Assembly (NCBI RefSeq): GCF_019279795.1
Contig: NC_056725.1
Coordinates: 1,610,744,594 to 1,610,808,593, forward strand
Length of the DNA stretch: 64,000 bases
Direction of reading: 5' to 3'
Source: Protopterus annectens
Taxonomy: Eukaryota > Chordata > Ceratodontiformes > Protopteridae
Positions 11,143 to 22,994 of the stretch are shown here, piece by piece. The notes under the pieces were generated by a model. That model saw only the letters and a list, made by a program, of their open reading frames with translations, did not search any database and was not told the origin of the DNA. Positions within the stretch are counted from its first letter, which is position 1. The number at the start of each line of letters is the position of its first letter. A program made the position numbers and the translations under genes.

Positions 11143-12800
11143 TAGGTTCATAGGTGCTTACTAGGCTAGCGACCACAAGGACATTTTTAAGCCTAGCCAT
11201 GCATCGCAAATTTCTGACAAGTTTTGATACCCTTGATAAGTGTAAGCAGGGGCTTGGGAGATGAAACATTTACATTAGAGACATAGGTGCCAAACCAGGG
11301 ATGAATGTTCTGTTCCCAATCCAGTTATTTAAGTTACACTTGAATTGGGTTAGGGAGGAACTCTGATTCACATAGGCGAGCAGCCTGTTACAGAGATGAG
11401 GTAGTCTCTGGGATACGCACCTGTCTCTCCAGCAGGTCCTATTTACATCACAGGCAAGATTTAAGTCTTTAGCTCAGGTAATCATGGTGCTGTTTGTTTT
11501 GCAGATATGGAGGAGGTCCATCAGAGTAGGGTCTGACAATGCCCTGTATGCCAGGCATAGATCTCCCATCAACAGCTGTAGGAGATAGAATACAGGGGTA
11601 GAACCTTGAGGCAGTCTGCATAGGACATACTACTTATGTTCTGTATTCTTTTAGTGAGGAACCTCTGTGGATATTTCAATTGTTGGATATGCCTGGGTAG
11701 GTACATACCAAAGGGGGCTTTGTACTCAATGATGGGTCTGATGATTGTTGAATACAGTGAAACAATGACTTCCTTGGACTTTGATGTCATACCTTTGTTT
11801 ATAAGTCGTGCAACATAGAATGATTTCTTCACCACTATAGACACGTGATGATCAAAGGCTAGATTACTATCTATGTGTGTCCTTAAGTCCGTGACTACTG
11901 GGTCAACTCTAAGGGGTGTGTTGTCATTATGATAGTTACCAAGGGTGAATGATTTCCCAAAGGATACTATTATATATTTCTTTTCATTTAGTTTTAGTCT
12001 ATGGCTCTGACACCAGTTGTTTGTGTCAGCCCCTCCTGGAGAACATTTGTGTCAATGTGGGATTCAATGACAGCTCCTAATTTGCAATCATCTGCAAATT
12101 TAGTCAGCTAGAGACCACTGACATTGACCTTGACTTCAGAGAAGTAAATGCCAAAATGTAGCAGTCCAAGGACTGATCCCTGAGGGACTCCACTTGTGAT
12201 TAACCTCTTTGTAGAGGTGGACTCCCCGATTCTAAGTTCCTGGTTCCTCTCTGGGAGCCAGTTGGCTGTCTACCAGGTGACATACAAGTGGGTATTGTGT
12301 CAAATGCTTTGGCCAGATCAAGTTAGGCAGTGTGACCCATTTTTTCCTCATCCATTGCTTTGGTAAACTTCTACAAGAAGTCCACCGTATTGAATAGCTA
12401 TGATCTGCCTTTGACAAAACCAAACTGGGTTGGTTCCAGTGTCTGGAGGTTTACTATATCCCTCTATTGATCATTTCCATGATAATTCTTTCCATGGCTT
12501 TACATATAAGACTAATGAGACTTATGGGTCTGTAGTTTCCAGGGTCTGTAGAAGGCCCACCTTTCTGCAGAGGAATGATTGCTGCTGTTCTCCATTCATG
12601 AGGCACGAAGCTTGTTTGGAAGCTACAGTAAATAATAATTCCAGAGGCCCTGACAAGTCATATTTCATGCTATTTAGAAGGCCAACTGGGATAGTTTCTG
12701 GGCCCATTGATTAATTATTTTCAGAAACAGGGGATACTCAATGTCAGATGCATCTAGGCAGAGGAATTTGATGACTTCTTCCTCTCATTTTTATCATGCT
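11143..12800 (-). mobile_element. CR1-type retrotransposon, 5'-truncated (copy 2, diverged subfamily)
   Basis: The 3' end at 11143 has the octamer-type TTCATAGG and the conserved ACTAGGCTAGC and AAGCCTAGCC blocks. Minus-strand reading frames cover the RT and C-terminal region: a 91-codon open piece (11569-11844) holds SFYVARLINKG and the RPIIEYKAPFGMYL block, FADD is intact at 12087-12098, and the palm start is near 12700 (NGPETIPVGLLN, where the family has M-G-P-D-G-V-P). Stops and small indels are frequent. Sequence breaks off within the RT domain at about 12800, so endonuclease and ORF1 are missing. The protein is closer to the copy at 16.1 kb than to copies 1 and 4. Confidence 0.8.
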
Positions 12801-14435
12801 AATGTTTCCATCAGTTATTTGAAAGATGGTACTCAAGGACATGTCAGTAAGTTTTACGTCACACTTGACCCTTCATGATACATCTGAACTGAAATGATTT
12901 TAATACAATGATATTATGCTACACTCAGATTTATCCTACCATCATATAAATGTGTGAATTTTTTAGGAAAGCCAGAGCTACTTAAGTAAACATTATTAAT
13001 TCACGTAATTAAAGATATGAAGAATTGCATTAAAAAGCCCGTGCTTCAAGACCTGTATTAAAATTAAAAAGCAGCAATATCTTTTTAATGTGTATCAGTT
13101 ATAATTCTGTTTTTGTAACCCTTTCTGCTCACTTTAGGTGACATGTCCTTAAGATTATGATCTATGTATAATTCAGAACAATATGTGTCTCCCTCACATT
13201 GTCAGTCATATACTTTCCTCACGTGTATGACAAGATTTGGTTATAATCTTTTACACTAAACAATAGCTTTATATGGAAATGTCTGCATTTCTTTCTTTCT
13301 TTTTCTTTTTTTTTGTCTAAAATGTAAGCTTTCTTCAGTTGATTGCTACTGGCCTGTACAGTTTAGTTACTCACTGCCATGACTGCATTTCCCATAGTGG
13401 CAACGAAAGCTGAACTGACAACTGTGTTGTTGAGAAAGGGCATTTGAAAATATATGGAATTTAATTTAGATCATGTTATTTCTATGCACTCTAAATAAAG
13501 TTAATATGTGTTCCATAATTAAGCTAAATAAATATGCCAGCAGCAGAGCAAAATCATGAAGAACAGTGTTTTTCTTAGGCTGTTCACATTTATATTTCAT
13601 ACGTGATATTAGTTACCACAAATATACCTGTAAAATAGGACTCTGTTTTCATGTCTGCATTTAGGACTAAGTGCAGCCATCAGAACACTGACCTTGGATG
13701 GCACCCAGATGTCCATTACTAACTGAATCTGAGTCACATGAAAACAGATGCTGACATTTTGATCCACATAAAGACAGAAGGAGACAGTGCAGGAAGGGCC
13801 TGTTTCTAGTAAGCAGCATTAAATTTACTAGAAAGGTGCCTCTTTTATTTGTAGTTGAAAATTAATTTAGTACTTGATTTCTAAATCACTTATAGAGATG
13901 GGTCGAATATATAGTAACAGTACTAAATGATCAAGCAATGAGAGGAATACACATAACGGAGAATAGTTTATGTTATTTTATGTGAAAAAGGGTTAAAATA
14001 TTTATTTTAAATCACTTTGTGCACTTGATATATTCTGGGGACTGCAAATGTGTGGGATCATAGACACTAAATGAATGGAATGAAAAGTCAAAAGAAAGAT
14101 TAGTAAAAGAAAGTCAAGATGAAGAAAAAGAAGTAACGCGCAGGCAGAAAAGGAAAAAAAGTCAGTATAATAAGGGAAGACACATATTCACAGCTGGGAC
14201 ACTGCTTAAAATATGTTTATAGTCAAACACATATCTCATATTAGTCAAACCCACCAAACCAGCTTTGATATGTTTCAGGCAGTGATACCTTTCTTTCTTC
14301 CCCCATGTAGCCAACAAGCACCTTCACCTAGGGGCTATATCCTATCCTATGTACCTTTGCCAATCTCCCTGGCCTTGCTCATTGACGACTGGGATGAATG
14401 AAGATCATTAGGGTGTCCCAGGACAATATGGCATC
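12801..14435. other. Anonymous stretch, no gene seen
   Basis: AT-rich single-copy-like DNA with a T/C run near 13290-13315. I see no coding, structural or repeat signature. Confidence 0.6.
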
Positions 14436-14439
14436 TTTC

Positions 14440-14695
14440 CCACCATGGGGATTGTAATGATCTACTCTCATTTTACTTTGGCCCTGCATTCATCTATTAC
14501 ATCCAAGGGTTACTCCACTGTATAGACCATGCCACCCCACTAGGTGCTCCCAGACAAATGCTGACTCCCCTCAGATATATACACCCATGAATCCCTGCCA
14601 GTGCATCAGATACCCAAGCTAGTAATCAAATCCAGGTCATCTACACTGTAATTAGAGCTTTATCCCTCTATGCAACAGTACTGGCAGACAGTGAT
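14440..14695 (-). mobile_element. Candidate tRNA-derived SINE, second family
   Basis: In minus sense it opens with GTTGCATAGAGGGATAAAGC, in the position of an A-box, and then GACCTGGATTTGATTACTAG, in the position of a B-box, about 45 bp apart as in tRNA promoters. A body unrelated to the other SINEs here follows. No second copy is in the window and no target duplication is obvious, so this is a motif-based call. Confidence 0.35.
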
Positions 14696-14699
14696 GCGT

Positions 14700-16075
14700 T
14701 TTTGATCATCTAAACCATAATGCAAACATCCAAATCCTAGCTTTCAAAAAGGACACACTTGGTGCCGCTATTCAGCTGTTTGGTTACTAGGGAATTTGAA
14801 ATGTTTGGGGATCATTTTTTTTCTTTCAACTGGTGTTCTGCTGGAGAAATTACTTTTCTGAAGTCACCTACCAGAATAATTGAAGCATGTGTGAGCATAA
14901 AATCACTTAAATTGCTTCAGAAATTTATCTTGCTATATAAGTAGTGGTGAGATGACTTTTTTGTGCATGTTTTGCACAAAGATAAAGCTATCTGATTCAT
15001 TTAAAATTGCTAATTTCAGTGTATTGTCATAAATAGATATGTATCAACTCCCCCAAAGCCAGGTTTACATTGCCCTCACTTTGTAGCCTTTTTTGTTTGC
15101 CATTTTAGCTCACTCAACTTTTGCTTGGAAGGCAGTTTTGACTATGATTATTGTGGATTCTGAGGGCATGAAACATAACTAGGCTTGAAAACACATGTTG
15201 TACCACAGGTATCTATAATGAAGGCAACCATATGAAATGTTGGCACCTGCTAGGGTAAGTTTCAAAATAAGGAGACAATGGCTGATAAAGACAGACTGAC
15301 ATAGATTAAATCTGAGATGGACATTTCCTGGCATAATCACTTTTCTGTTGTTGCTGTGTCAGACATAGTAATCTTGGAGTTGGTATATATAAATCTGAGG
15401 GGCCAGAAGGAATCCCTTATATCACTATCACCCATGCTTGAGAAAACTACTGTCAATGGCACTCACTAGCAATGCTAGTCACTCACATTGCTATGCTTTG
15501 TTTAAATGCAGTATCAATATAAGATATTTGATGAAAAATACAATGACAAAAGAAACTCAGATGAAATGAATAACTTACATCACAGGGCAGATTCTCTTAA
15601 CCTTATAATTATGATGTACCTATTAGGAGGTACTGTCTAGCAGAATCAAGAAGCGTCTCAGTTTATCTTCCCCTGATGTAAGAAATATATGAGTGGGGCT
15701 TTATATAGTGAAGTTGCAGATGTCGCACAGCTGTTTCCAGGGAATAATATGGTGGCAATATTGTTTTTGCTTTCTTATGGCAATGCATGCTTAGGGCTCT
15801 TTCATACATAGTGGGAGATGTAAAACTATGCTTATCAATATTCATCAGTTGAACTGTGTCATATTTGTCGCAGACCACAAAGATGTTTTATTCATTTACG
15901 TACTTTCTTTCATCTTATCCTACTAATCCAATTTAGTATTTCCACATGCATGTATGTATGCAAGCCTGCAGAAAAAACTAAACATTATGTAAGTGTATCT
16001 ATGTGTGTATTCTATTCATGGATCCTGCTTTTATTAAGTTGCCCTACTGGTGAGCAATGTTTAATTGAATGCTGA
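14700..16075. other. Mostly anonymous stretch with a short MITE-like match
   Basis: No gene seen. Positions 15372-15394 match the inner block (CTTGGAGTTGGTATAT) shared by the two palindromic MITEs at 44.9 and 58.3 kb, so a decayed relative may lie at about 15290-15420. Confidence 0.4.
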
Positions 16076-16079
16076 TGCT

Positions 16080-17330
16080 ATTTGTTTTCTGGCTATGCAA
16101 GAGGTCCATCATGGTGGTGTCTGATGATGCTTGTATGCCAGGCATAGATCTCCTGTCAAAAGCTTGTAGGAGACAGAATACAGGGATAGGGCCTTGAGGC
16201 AGTCTGCATAGGACATTTTACTTGCACCCTGTATTCTTTTAGTGAGGAACCTCTGCAGACTTTCCAATTGTTGGATGTGCCAGGTTAGGTACATAACAAA
16301 GGGAACATTGTACTCAATTACAGGTCTGATGAATGCTGGATATAGTGGAACAATGATTTGCTTGGAACTAGACACTATGCCTTTGTTTATAAGTTACACT
16401 ACATAGAATGATTTCATCATTACTGTAGGCATGTGATGGTCAAAGGCTAGATAGATGATAAGGGAATGGAAAACCAAAGGCTTAGAACATGTCAAGAATT
16501 TGTGGGGGTGTTGTCTACATGATAGATTGCCATGGATGGAGAACTTCCCTTGACTGCAGAGAAATAAATGGCGAAAAGGAGCAGTCTGAATCCAGATCTC
16601 TGAGAGACTCTGCTTCTGATTAGCCTTTTTTGGAAAGGTGAAACCCCCCACTTCTAACTTCCTGGGTCCTGTCTGTGAGCCAGCAGGCTATCACCTGGGT
16701 AACATAAGATCTAAAACATAATCTCATGAGTTTGCCAGCAATAACCAAGTGGGGTATTGTATCAGATGCCCAGTCAAGGTAGACAGTGTAAACTCCTTTG
16801 CCTTTATCTATTCCTTTTGTGACCTTCTCAAAAAAGTCCACCAGGTTGAGTAGTCATAACCTACCCTTGACAAAACCAAACTGGGCTGGGTCCAGAGTTT
16901 GGAGGTTTGCTATGGGAGTAGTGATCATTTTCATGATTCTTTCCAAAGCTTTGCATATATAACTAGTGAGACATATGGTTCTGTTCTTTACAGGGTGTGT
17001 AGGTGGCCCATATTTATGCAGAGGGATGACTGTTACTGTTCTCCATTCATGAGGAGCTAAGCCTGTTTGGAGGCTACAGTTAAATAGCAACTCCAGAGGG
17101 CCTGATAGGTCATGTTACATGCTTTATAGAAGGCATCCTGGGATATTGTTTGTGCCCATTGATGCAGTGTTCTTAGCCTTAGATAAATCATTGTAGACCT
17201 CTTTCCTAGTGATAGTAAGGAGGTTATTTATATTTGATGGTTTTTCCAGAGCCATCTCACTCTGGCCATCTCTAATGAAAGTTTCCAGCCTTGTCATCAA
17301 AATACCTCAATCTCTTAGCTCAGGTGTTCA
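16080..17330 (-). mobile_element. CR1-type retrotransposon fragment (copy 3)
   Basis: Four overlapping minus-strand frames (16109-16375, 16394-16651, 16620-16841, 16854-17090) are pieces of one decayed RT: LAPHEWRTVTVIPLHK near 17050, DPAQFGFVKGR near 16865, YLDWASDTIPH (motif A, with the Lys-Ala-Phe lost) near 16770, and RPVIEYNVPFVMYL near 16320. A deletion removes the region around motif B and the catalytic FADD box. The 3' terminus with octamers is absent, so the copy is truncated at both ends or was interrupted near 16080. Confidence 0.75.
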
Positions 17331-17499
17331 CATTTTCCATGCACAGAGGAGTTCATAAAAGTGTGGAATGTGGCATGTCTGTGTAGCTAGTAGATTCTTG
17401 CTGTATTTGTCTGAATGCATAAAAGACCTAATAAGCTGGAAGTGGTATGGACTACTGAGGAGTATCTTGCTTGTCTGCTATGATGCCGTCATCAACAGA

Positions 17500-17700
17500 G
17501 GTCTGTTAAGAAAATGGGTATGAGTTGTTAACAAGCTGCTACCTCTAGTTCTGGGTTTGATTCTCTCAGCCTCCATTTGCCTGCTGTGTAACATTGAGCA
17601 TGTCACTTAACAAGACAGACTGTAAACAAGGACTAGGCTTCTCAATGGTCCCCTGGACTGCACACCTCATAAAAATCTGTGAACATATAAACCCCATGAA
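17500..17700 (+). mobile_element. CORE-SINE (MIR-like)
   Basis: A B-box-like TGGGTTTGATTCT (17552-17564) is followed 16 bp later by CTGCTGTGTAACATTGAGCA and TGTCACTTAAC (to 17611). This order and wording match the conserved CORE region of MIR-superfamily SINEs (C-T-G-T-G-T-G-A-C-C-T-T-G-G-G-C-A-A-G-T). The tRNA head upstream is partly recognisable; the 3' end is unclear. Confidence 0.55.
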
Positions 17701-18684
17701 ACATTAGACACATTGACAGGACCCATTTTAGACCTGTTACAGCATCTTCTCTTGTGATGAACCCGATTCACAGATTTCAATTTCATGTTGTTTACCCTAA
17801 TAATAGCCTAACATTCAAACTATTCACTCCATCCCATTTCTGAAATTGACTAATTGGTACTACATTGCCTTTTGCAACCCTGCTCAAAGTGAGTACACTT
17901 CAAAGTGACTGAATGATACCACCAGTCTTCAAAATGTATTTCCTGTATATCCATGTCATTTCTTTTTTTTTTTGCAAAGCTGTACACATCTGTTTTCCTA
18001 ACAGGCATTGAATCTTAACATTGCAATGACCCATTCATTTCCTCCATTTCACAACATCTGTGGGCAGTGGGCACAGGAAGATCCTGGTGGAAATCATATG
18101 CTATCTTCCTTCTGGGAGTCAAGAGACTTTTGTTTTGCAGGCACAATGCAATGCTTGCTGTGTATGCGTGCATGCATGTAAGTACATATGTGTGTATGTA
18201 TTTATTTATTTGTTTGTTTGTTGACTGAGGTGGAACACTGATACATTTCATTTACAGGTTCAGCCTAGGGTTACAAAACTGTATAATCCTGACAGAAAAA
18301 TAGTCAAGCAGGTTTCCAGAATTAATCAGTACATATATAACATTATTTAAAGAAGCAGCAGCCTAAATCAAGAGTGACATCTTACAGGCAAACTGCTATT
18401 TACAATATGATTAAGTAACTACAGTAGTTCAGTATGGGCCAAGGATGAGTAGATAAGTCAGAGCTCAGCAGTGAGTCGTACAAGTGGTATACAGAAAAAG
18501 AGTCAAGGGAGCAAGGGGAAATTGTTTCAGGAGGGGGTAAATAGGGAGGAGAGATGAGTGAGCCCAGAGATAGAAATGGTCAGATGAATAAGAAGGTGCT
18601 GGCCCAGGTCTGTTTTTGCAATTTAGCTGATTTCTCTGATTTGTTTAAAAGTATTTGCATTGCAGCTGCTTAAATAGGAATACT

Positions 18685-19413
18685 TTTAATAAATCTTCTT
18701 CTTCTTTCGGCTGCTCCCATTAAGGGTCGCCACAGCAGATCAACTGTTTCCATTTCTTCCTATCCTCTGCATCGTGCTCTGTCACACCAACCACCTGCAT
18801 GTCCTCTCTCACCACATCCATAAACCTTATCCTAGGCCTTCCTCTTTTCCTGTTACCTGGCAGCTTCATCCTTAGCATCTTTTTCCCAATATACTCTGCA
18901 TCCCTCCTCAGCACATGTCCAGACCAATGTAATCTTGCCTCTCTGGCTTTATCTCCATACCTTTCAACATGGGCTGACCCTCTTAATATACTTATTCCTA
19001 ATCCTGTCCATCCTAGTCAGACCCAGTGCAAATCTTAACATCTTCAACTCTGCCACATCAAGCTTTGACTCCTGCCTTTTTGTCAATGCCACTGTCTTCA
19101 ACCCATACAACATAGCTGGTCTCACTACCCTCTTACAGACCTTCCCTTTCACTCGTACTGGTACTCGTCAGTCACAAATCACTCCTGACACTCTTCTCCA
19201 CCCACTCCATCCTGCCTGTACTCTCTCCTTCACCTCTCTTCCACATTCACCATTCCTCTATCCTCCCACTCATTCACACACGTATATTCTGTCATAGTAC
19301 TGCTGACCTTCATTCCTCTCCTCTCTAGACCATATCTCCATCTCTCCAGGGTCTCTTCCACCTGTTCCCTACTCTCACTACACATCACAATGTCATCTGC
19401 AAATATCATAAAT
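18685..19413 (-). mobile_element. RTE-clade retrotransposon, 5'-truncated
   Basis: The minus strand encodes the end of an RTE-type ORF2. The FADDIVMCS catalytic box is near 19395, SREQVEETLERW near 19350, VVRPAMLYGLKTVALTKRQ near 19120, ELKMLRFALGLTRMDRIRN near 19010, and the C-terminal KRGRPRIRFMDVVREDMQ near 18840. This C-terminus is diagnostic of RTE/Rex3-like elements. Frames shift between the pieces and the start is missing: the copy begins just before the FADD box. The 3'UTR is very short and ends in a GAAGAAGAAG tail at about 18690, typical of RTE. That tail is shared with the SINEs at 42.9 and 47.7 kb. Confidence 0.85.
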
Positions 19414-19959
19414 TAATAAATTAATTAATTAATTGGCTAGGAGGGTTTTTTTTAACTGTGGGGGTGGAAAGATTCCTAAACTTTTCATTCTGTTATGTAG
19501 AAGGACTGTTCAGTAGAATGCAATTTCTTGCAAGAGCTTTGGAAGCTGAAGGTAGCAAGGGGGCGGGAGGGATTATAGGTTGTACTATTAGTTTACAAAC
19601 TAAGCCAACAGCTAGAAGGGTGGCTCTGTGCATAACAGGGAGACATTTGGCCTCCATTAGGATGAAGCAATAATGATCTCTCTGAGGAGAGCTGTGAACT
19701 TGCTTGTATTGCTGAAGGTTGTTTGTAGTGTAGTTAGATTCCTTTTGGATGCTGATGCAACAATTAGGTGATCACGCCTAATTTTGTGATGGGTCTGGTT
19801 TCAGGAAAAGATAGATGGTTTTTCCAGAACAGCAGTCTGTTAATTGTAATGGAATGTGTTAGTGTCCTATAACAGAAAGCACTTCCACTCTCAAGCTAGC
19901 TCTCTCTCTATATCGCAATCTATATATGTGTATACATGTGTATACATATGTCTATAGAT

Positions 19960-20192
<233 letters not shown>

Positions 20193-20449
20193 AAACATTC
20201 ACACATGTAGAGATAGATATGCATCCTTCGGCCTTTTATTGTTTTGTTTCACATTAACTAGAGCACCATACAAAGATTTCATAACATACTCAAAGAATAT
20301 TACAAAATTATGCATTCACAAGAGTGGGAAAACTCCATTCAAACATTTTTACCCTTGTAGCATTTACATTGTGGTTATCTGGCAAGGTTTTCTTTCTATG
20401 AATACACTAAATGGCTATTACAGTGAATCCACATTATAAGTCCCTCCAT

Positions 20450-22600
20450 TATTGTCAAACATTTATAAATCCTGCCTCAGCTACTGGCTATCAGGGATTT
20501 ATAGGATGTTCCAGAGATAACCTCACCCCACCCTAAAATTAGATTATAAGCAGTCTTTTTTACACTAGAGTCCCGTTTTTACTTTCCATCCTTAATTCCC
20601 CCTTAGCATCTTCATGTATCTATTTATTGACATTCCCTCCCTGCTGTTAACTCCGTAGTTCTGCACTTCCAAATGCCATCCATTGCATCACGGCGACACC
20701 CTCAATAGTATTAGAACCTATTATCTTTTCCTAATCCCTTCCTTCAACTTCTTCAGTGATGCAGCTATTCCCACAAGGATAAGATTTCTGTCCCCAATAT
20801 GGACGAATCTAGACAATATTCCAATATTCGTGTGCCATCTGTAGGAAGATCTTTTCATCCCTGGTATCATCATTAACATTTTTCCATCCATCAAGTAATC
20901 TTTTACTCCTCACCACTTCTGGCCTGATCAGTATTCTCCTAAACCACTGGCACTTTTCTTCCTTTCCAACCCCTAGCTGCTATCTTTCTCATCCAGCATG
21001 CCACCATTGTCATCACCACCCTCTTCTTTCAACTTCATTAATAATCATCTTCTTCTTCCTCAAATAAACAAATCATCCAGCTATACTTTGCATCTGTCCC
21101 ATAACACTGTCTCCCTATCTCACTAGCCCACACCCAGTGTTTCCTAATCTTGTCAAAGAACCAGAAAATATGATTGTTAACATTTTTAGTATGTCAAGTC
21201 CTTCCACTCCCTTCCCCATTAATCATTTTTGGGGAGTTATTTTACCTATGGGCAAATCTCAAATGCAGATCATAAATCAGACCCTCTTTTCTTAGACTTG
21301 CTTCCTCCCACATGCTTGTTTGTGCAAAGTCTTGCCTTTTTTTAATCAAACCTAGCAGAGCATTCCCATCTTCTTCTTGGTCTTGATGTCCCCTATGTCT
21401 GTTTATGTAACCCTAGTCTACCTTTATTAACATGTATCTAGTAAAGGCTAATTCTCATCATCCCATCTCATGTCCTCCTCTGCTTTTCTAGTCTTTTTAC
21501 ATATTCCAGATTTGCCCTGTGAACTAACCAGTCCCCCTCCCTCCAATCATAAATTCCCTTCATTTCATACCTCGGAACCTCTCAGCACAATAATTCTGGA
21601 CAAAGCCAAAAATAACATTGCTCTTATTAATTTAGAAAGTTGCTAGAATAACAGATTTTGTGTTAATGTAGATTTTCTGAAGGATATGGAGTATAGAATC
21701 TAAATGTCTGTCATTATTTAGTGAATTCAGTCATCAATGATTTTCCAGAAAACCACAATTTTTTGTGTGACAGGCAAAATATATGATTCAAAAATCTGGG
21801 CATTCTGCAAAAATCTGGACAGTTGAGAGATATGCTTCAATTCCATGCACTTCCAAGTTCTTTCCACAATATCCTCTACTTTCAAATTCTTATCATATTC
21901 TAAGTCTTTAGTTTTCCATTCCCTTATCATCTTACAGTATGTCTTAAACATGGAAACAAGTATTCTATCTGTAATACTCTCCTTACCACCTTCCTCCAAC
22001 CTTTATCTGCTTCCCATTATCCTGTTCATCTTCCTTCACTTTTTCTATTTGGTATCATCATGCCAGTCTTCCTCAGTGCAGTTCTTTTTGTCCCCACACT
22101 CTACCCACCTTAAACTGATGTCCTTCAGCCCTTTCAGCATCTGGTCTACATTTATTGCCATAGCATACCTTGCAAAGTCTGGTGTCCCCCAATGACTATT
22201 TTCCCTGCACATTCACAACTTTCCTTTACCAATTCATCCGGTCCTTCCTTTCAACATAAACATGGTCAAAGTCAATGAATACCACAAAATATTTTCTCTT
22301 GCAACCTGGTTCCCTCATGTCATGACAGGTGCAACAATAACTGTAGCACAATCATCCTGTTTCTATTTTCCGCTGTAAGGTTTTATCCTTCCTGAACAAG
22401 TGCCCAGCATTGCATTCACCTTTTACTCAGTTCCACACATTTTCTTTTCTCTTATTTCCTTAACTGTATCATATTCCTTCACCCATAAATATTTGACTTC
22501 CCTTTCAGAGAAAGCCAGTCTAATATCTAGGCCTTACCCCTGTTGACTATCTTTACCACATACTTAACCAATCTCGACTTTCTGAAAAGTTTTAAAGTTA
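20450..22600 (-). pseudogene. Possible L1-like ORF2 remnant, heavily decayed
   Basis: On the minus strand, a piece at about 21845-21960 reads REWKTKDLEYDKNL with a following W, like the W-e-k-D-L block of L1-type ORF2. Further down (about 21120-21200) NHIFWFFDKIRKHW resembles the H-x-x-W-x-C-x-x-I-x-x-F-W block near the L1 C-terminus. No long frame survives. A hAT-like MITE (21566-21834) interrupts it between these two blocks. C/T bias of the plus strand across the region fits an A/G-rich L1 sense strand. The call is tentative. Confidence 0.35.
21566..21834. mobile_element. hAT-like MITE, copy A, with 8-bp target duplication
   Basis: Begins CATACCTC and ends GAGATATG, with the family interior (TCTGGACAAAG, AGAAAGTTGCTAGAATAAC, CCAGAAAACCACA, ATCTGGACAGTTGAGAG). 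Flanks are CTTCATTT (21558-21565) and CTTCAATT (21835-21842), a 7 of 8 match. CA...TG ends with 8-bp duplications fit the hAT superfamily. There is no coding capacity. Confidence 0.7.
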
Positions 22601-22759
22601 CTCATTTGTAACACTGATGTGAATCACTTTAAGCAGCTTTCATTGAGCATTGAGTCATATTTTGTATTAGCAGATCTGTGGAGGAGTCAGTTTCAGGCAT
22701 CTAGGTTGCTAGTCCAGGGAATTTAGAGCAGTGGTGTACTGTTTTCTACACAAAAATAG

Positions 22760-22990
22760 CAATGCTATATACAACACAACTATACACACCGAGCATGCAG
22801 TGTAACACAGCTCAGCACAGTCACACAGAAAGTGCATCAGATGTGGGCAGCTGTGCAAATAAAAGGCCATCACTTCACATGCACTTTGAATGCAACTACT
22901 CAGCCCTATGCACTGGAAAACTCAGCTGGTGATTGAACCCGACCTTCCACAGACACTCTGTTCAGGTAGGATAAACACTCAACATCACAG
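22760..22990 (-). mobile_element. Candidate tRNA-like SINE
   Basis: The minus strand contains GGTCGGGTTCAATCACCAGC, a near-perfect B-box (GGTTCAATC) preceded by a plausible 70-bp head. The A-box is not convincing and no second copy is in the window. It may be an unrelated chance match. Confidence 0.3.
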
Positions 22991-22994
22991 GAAG

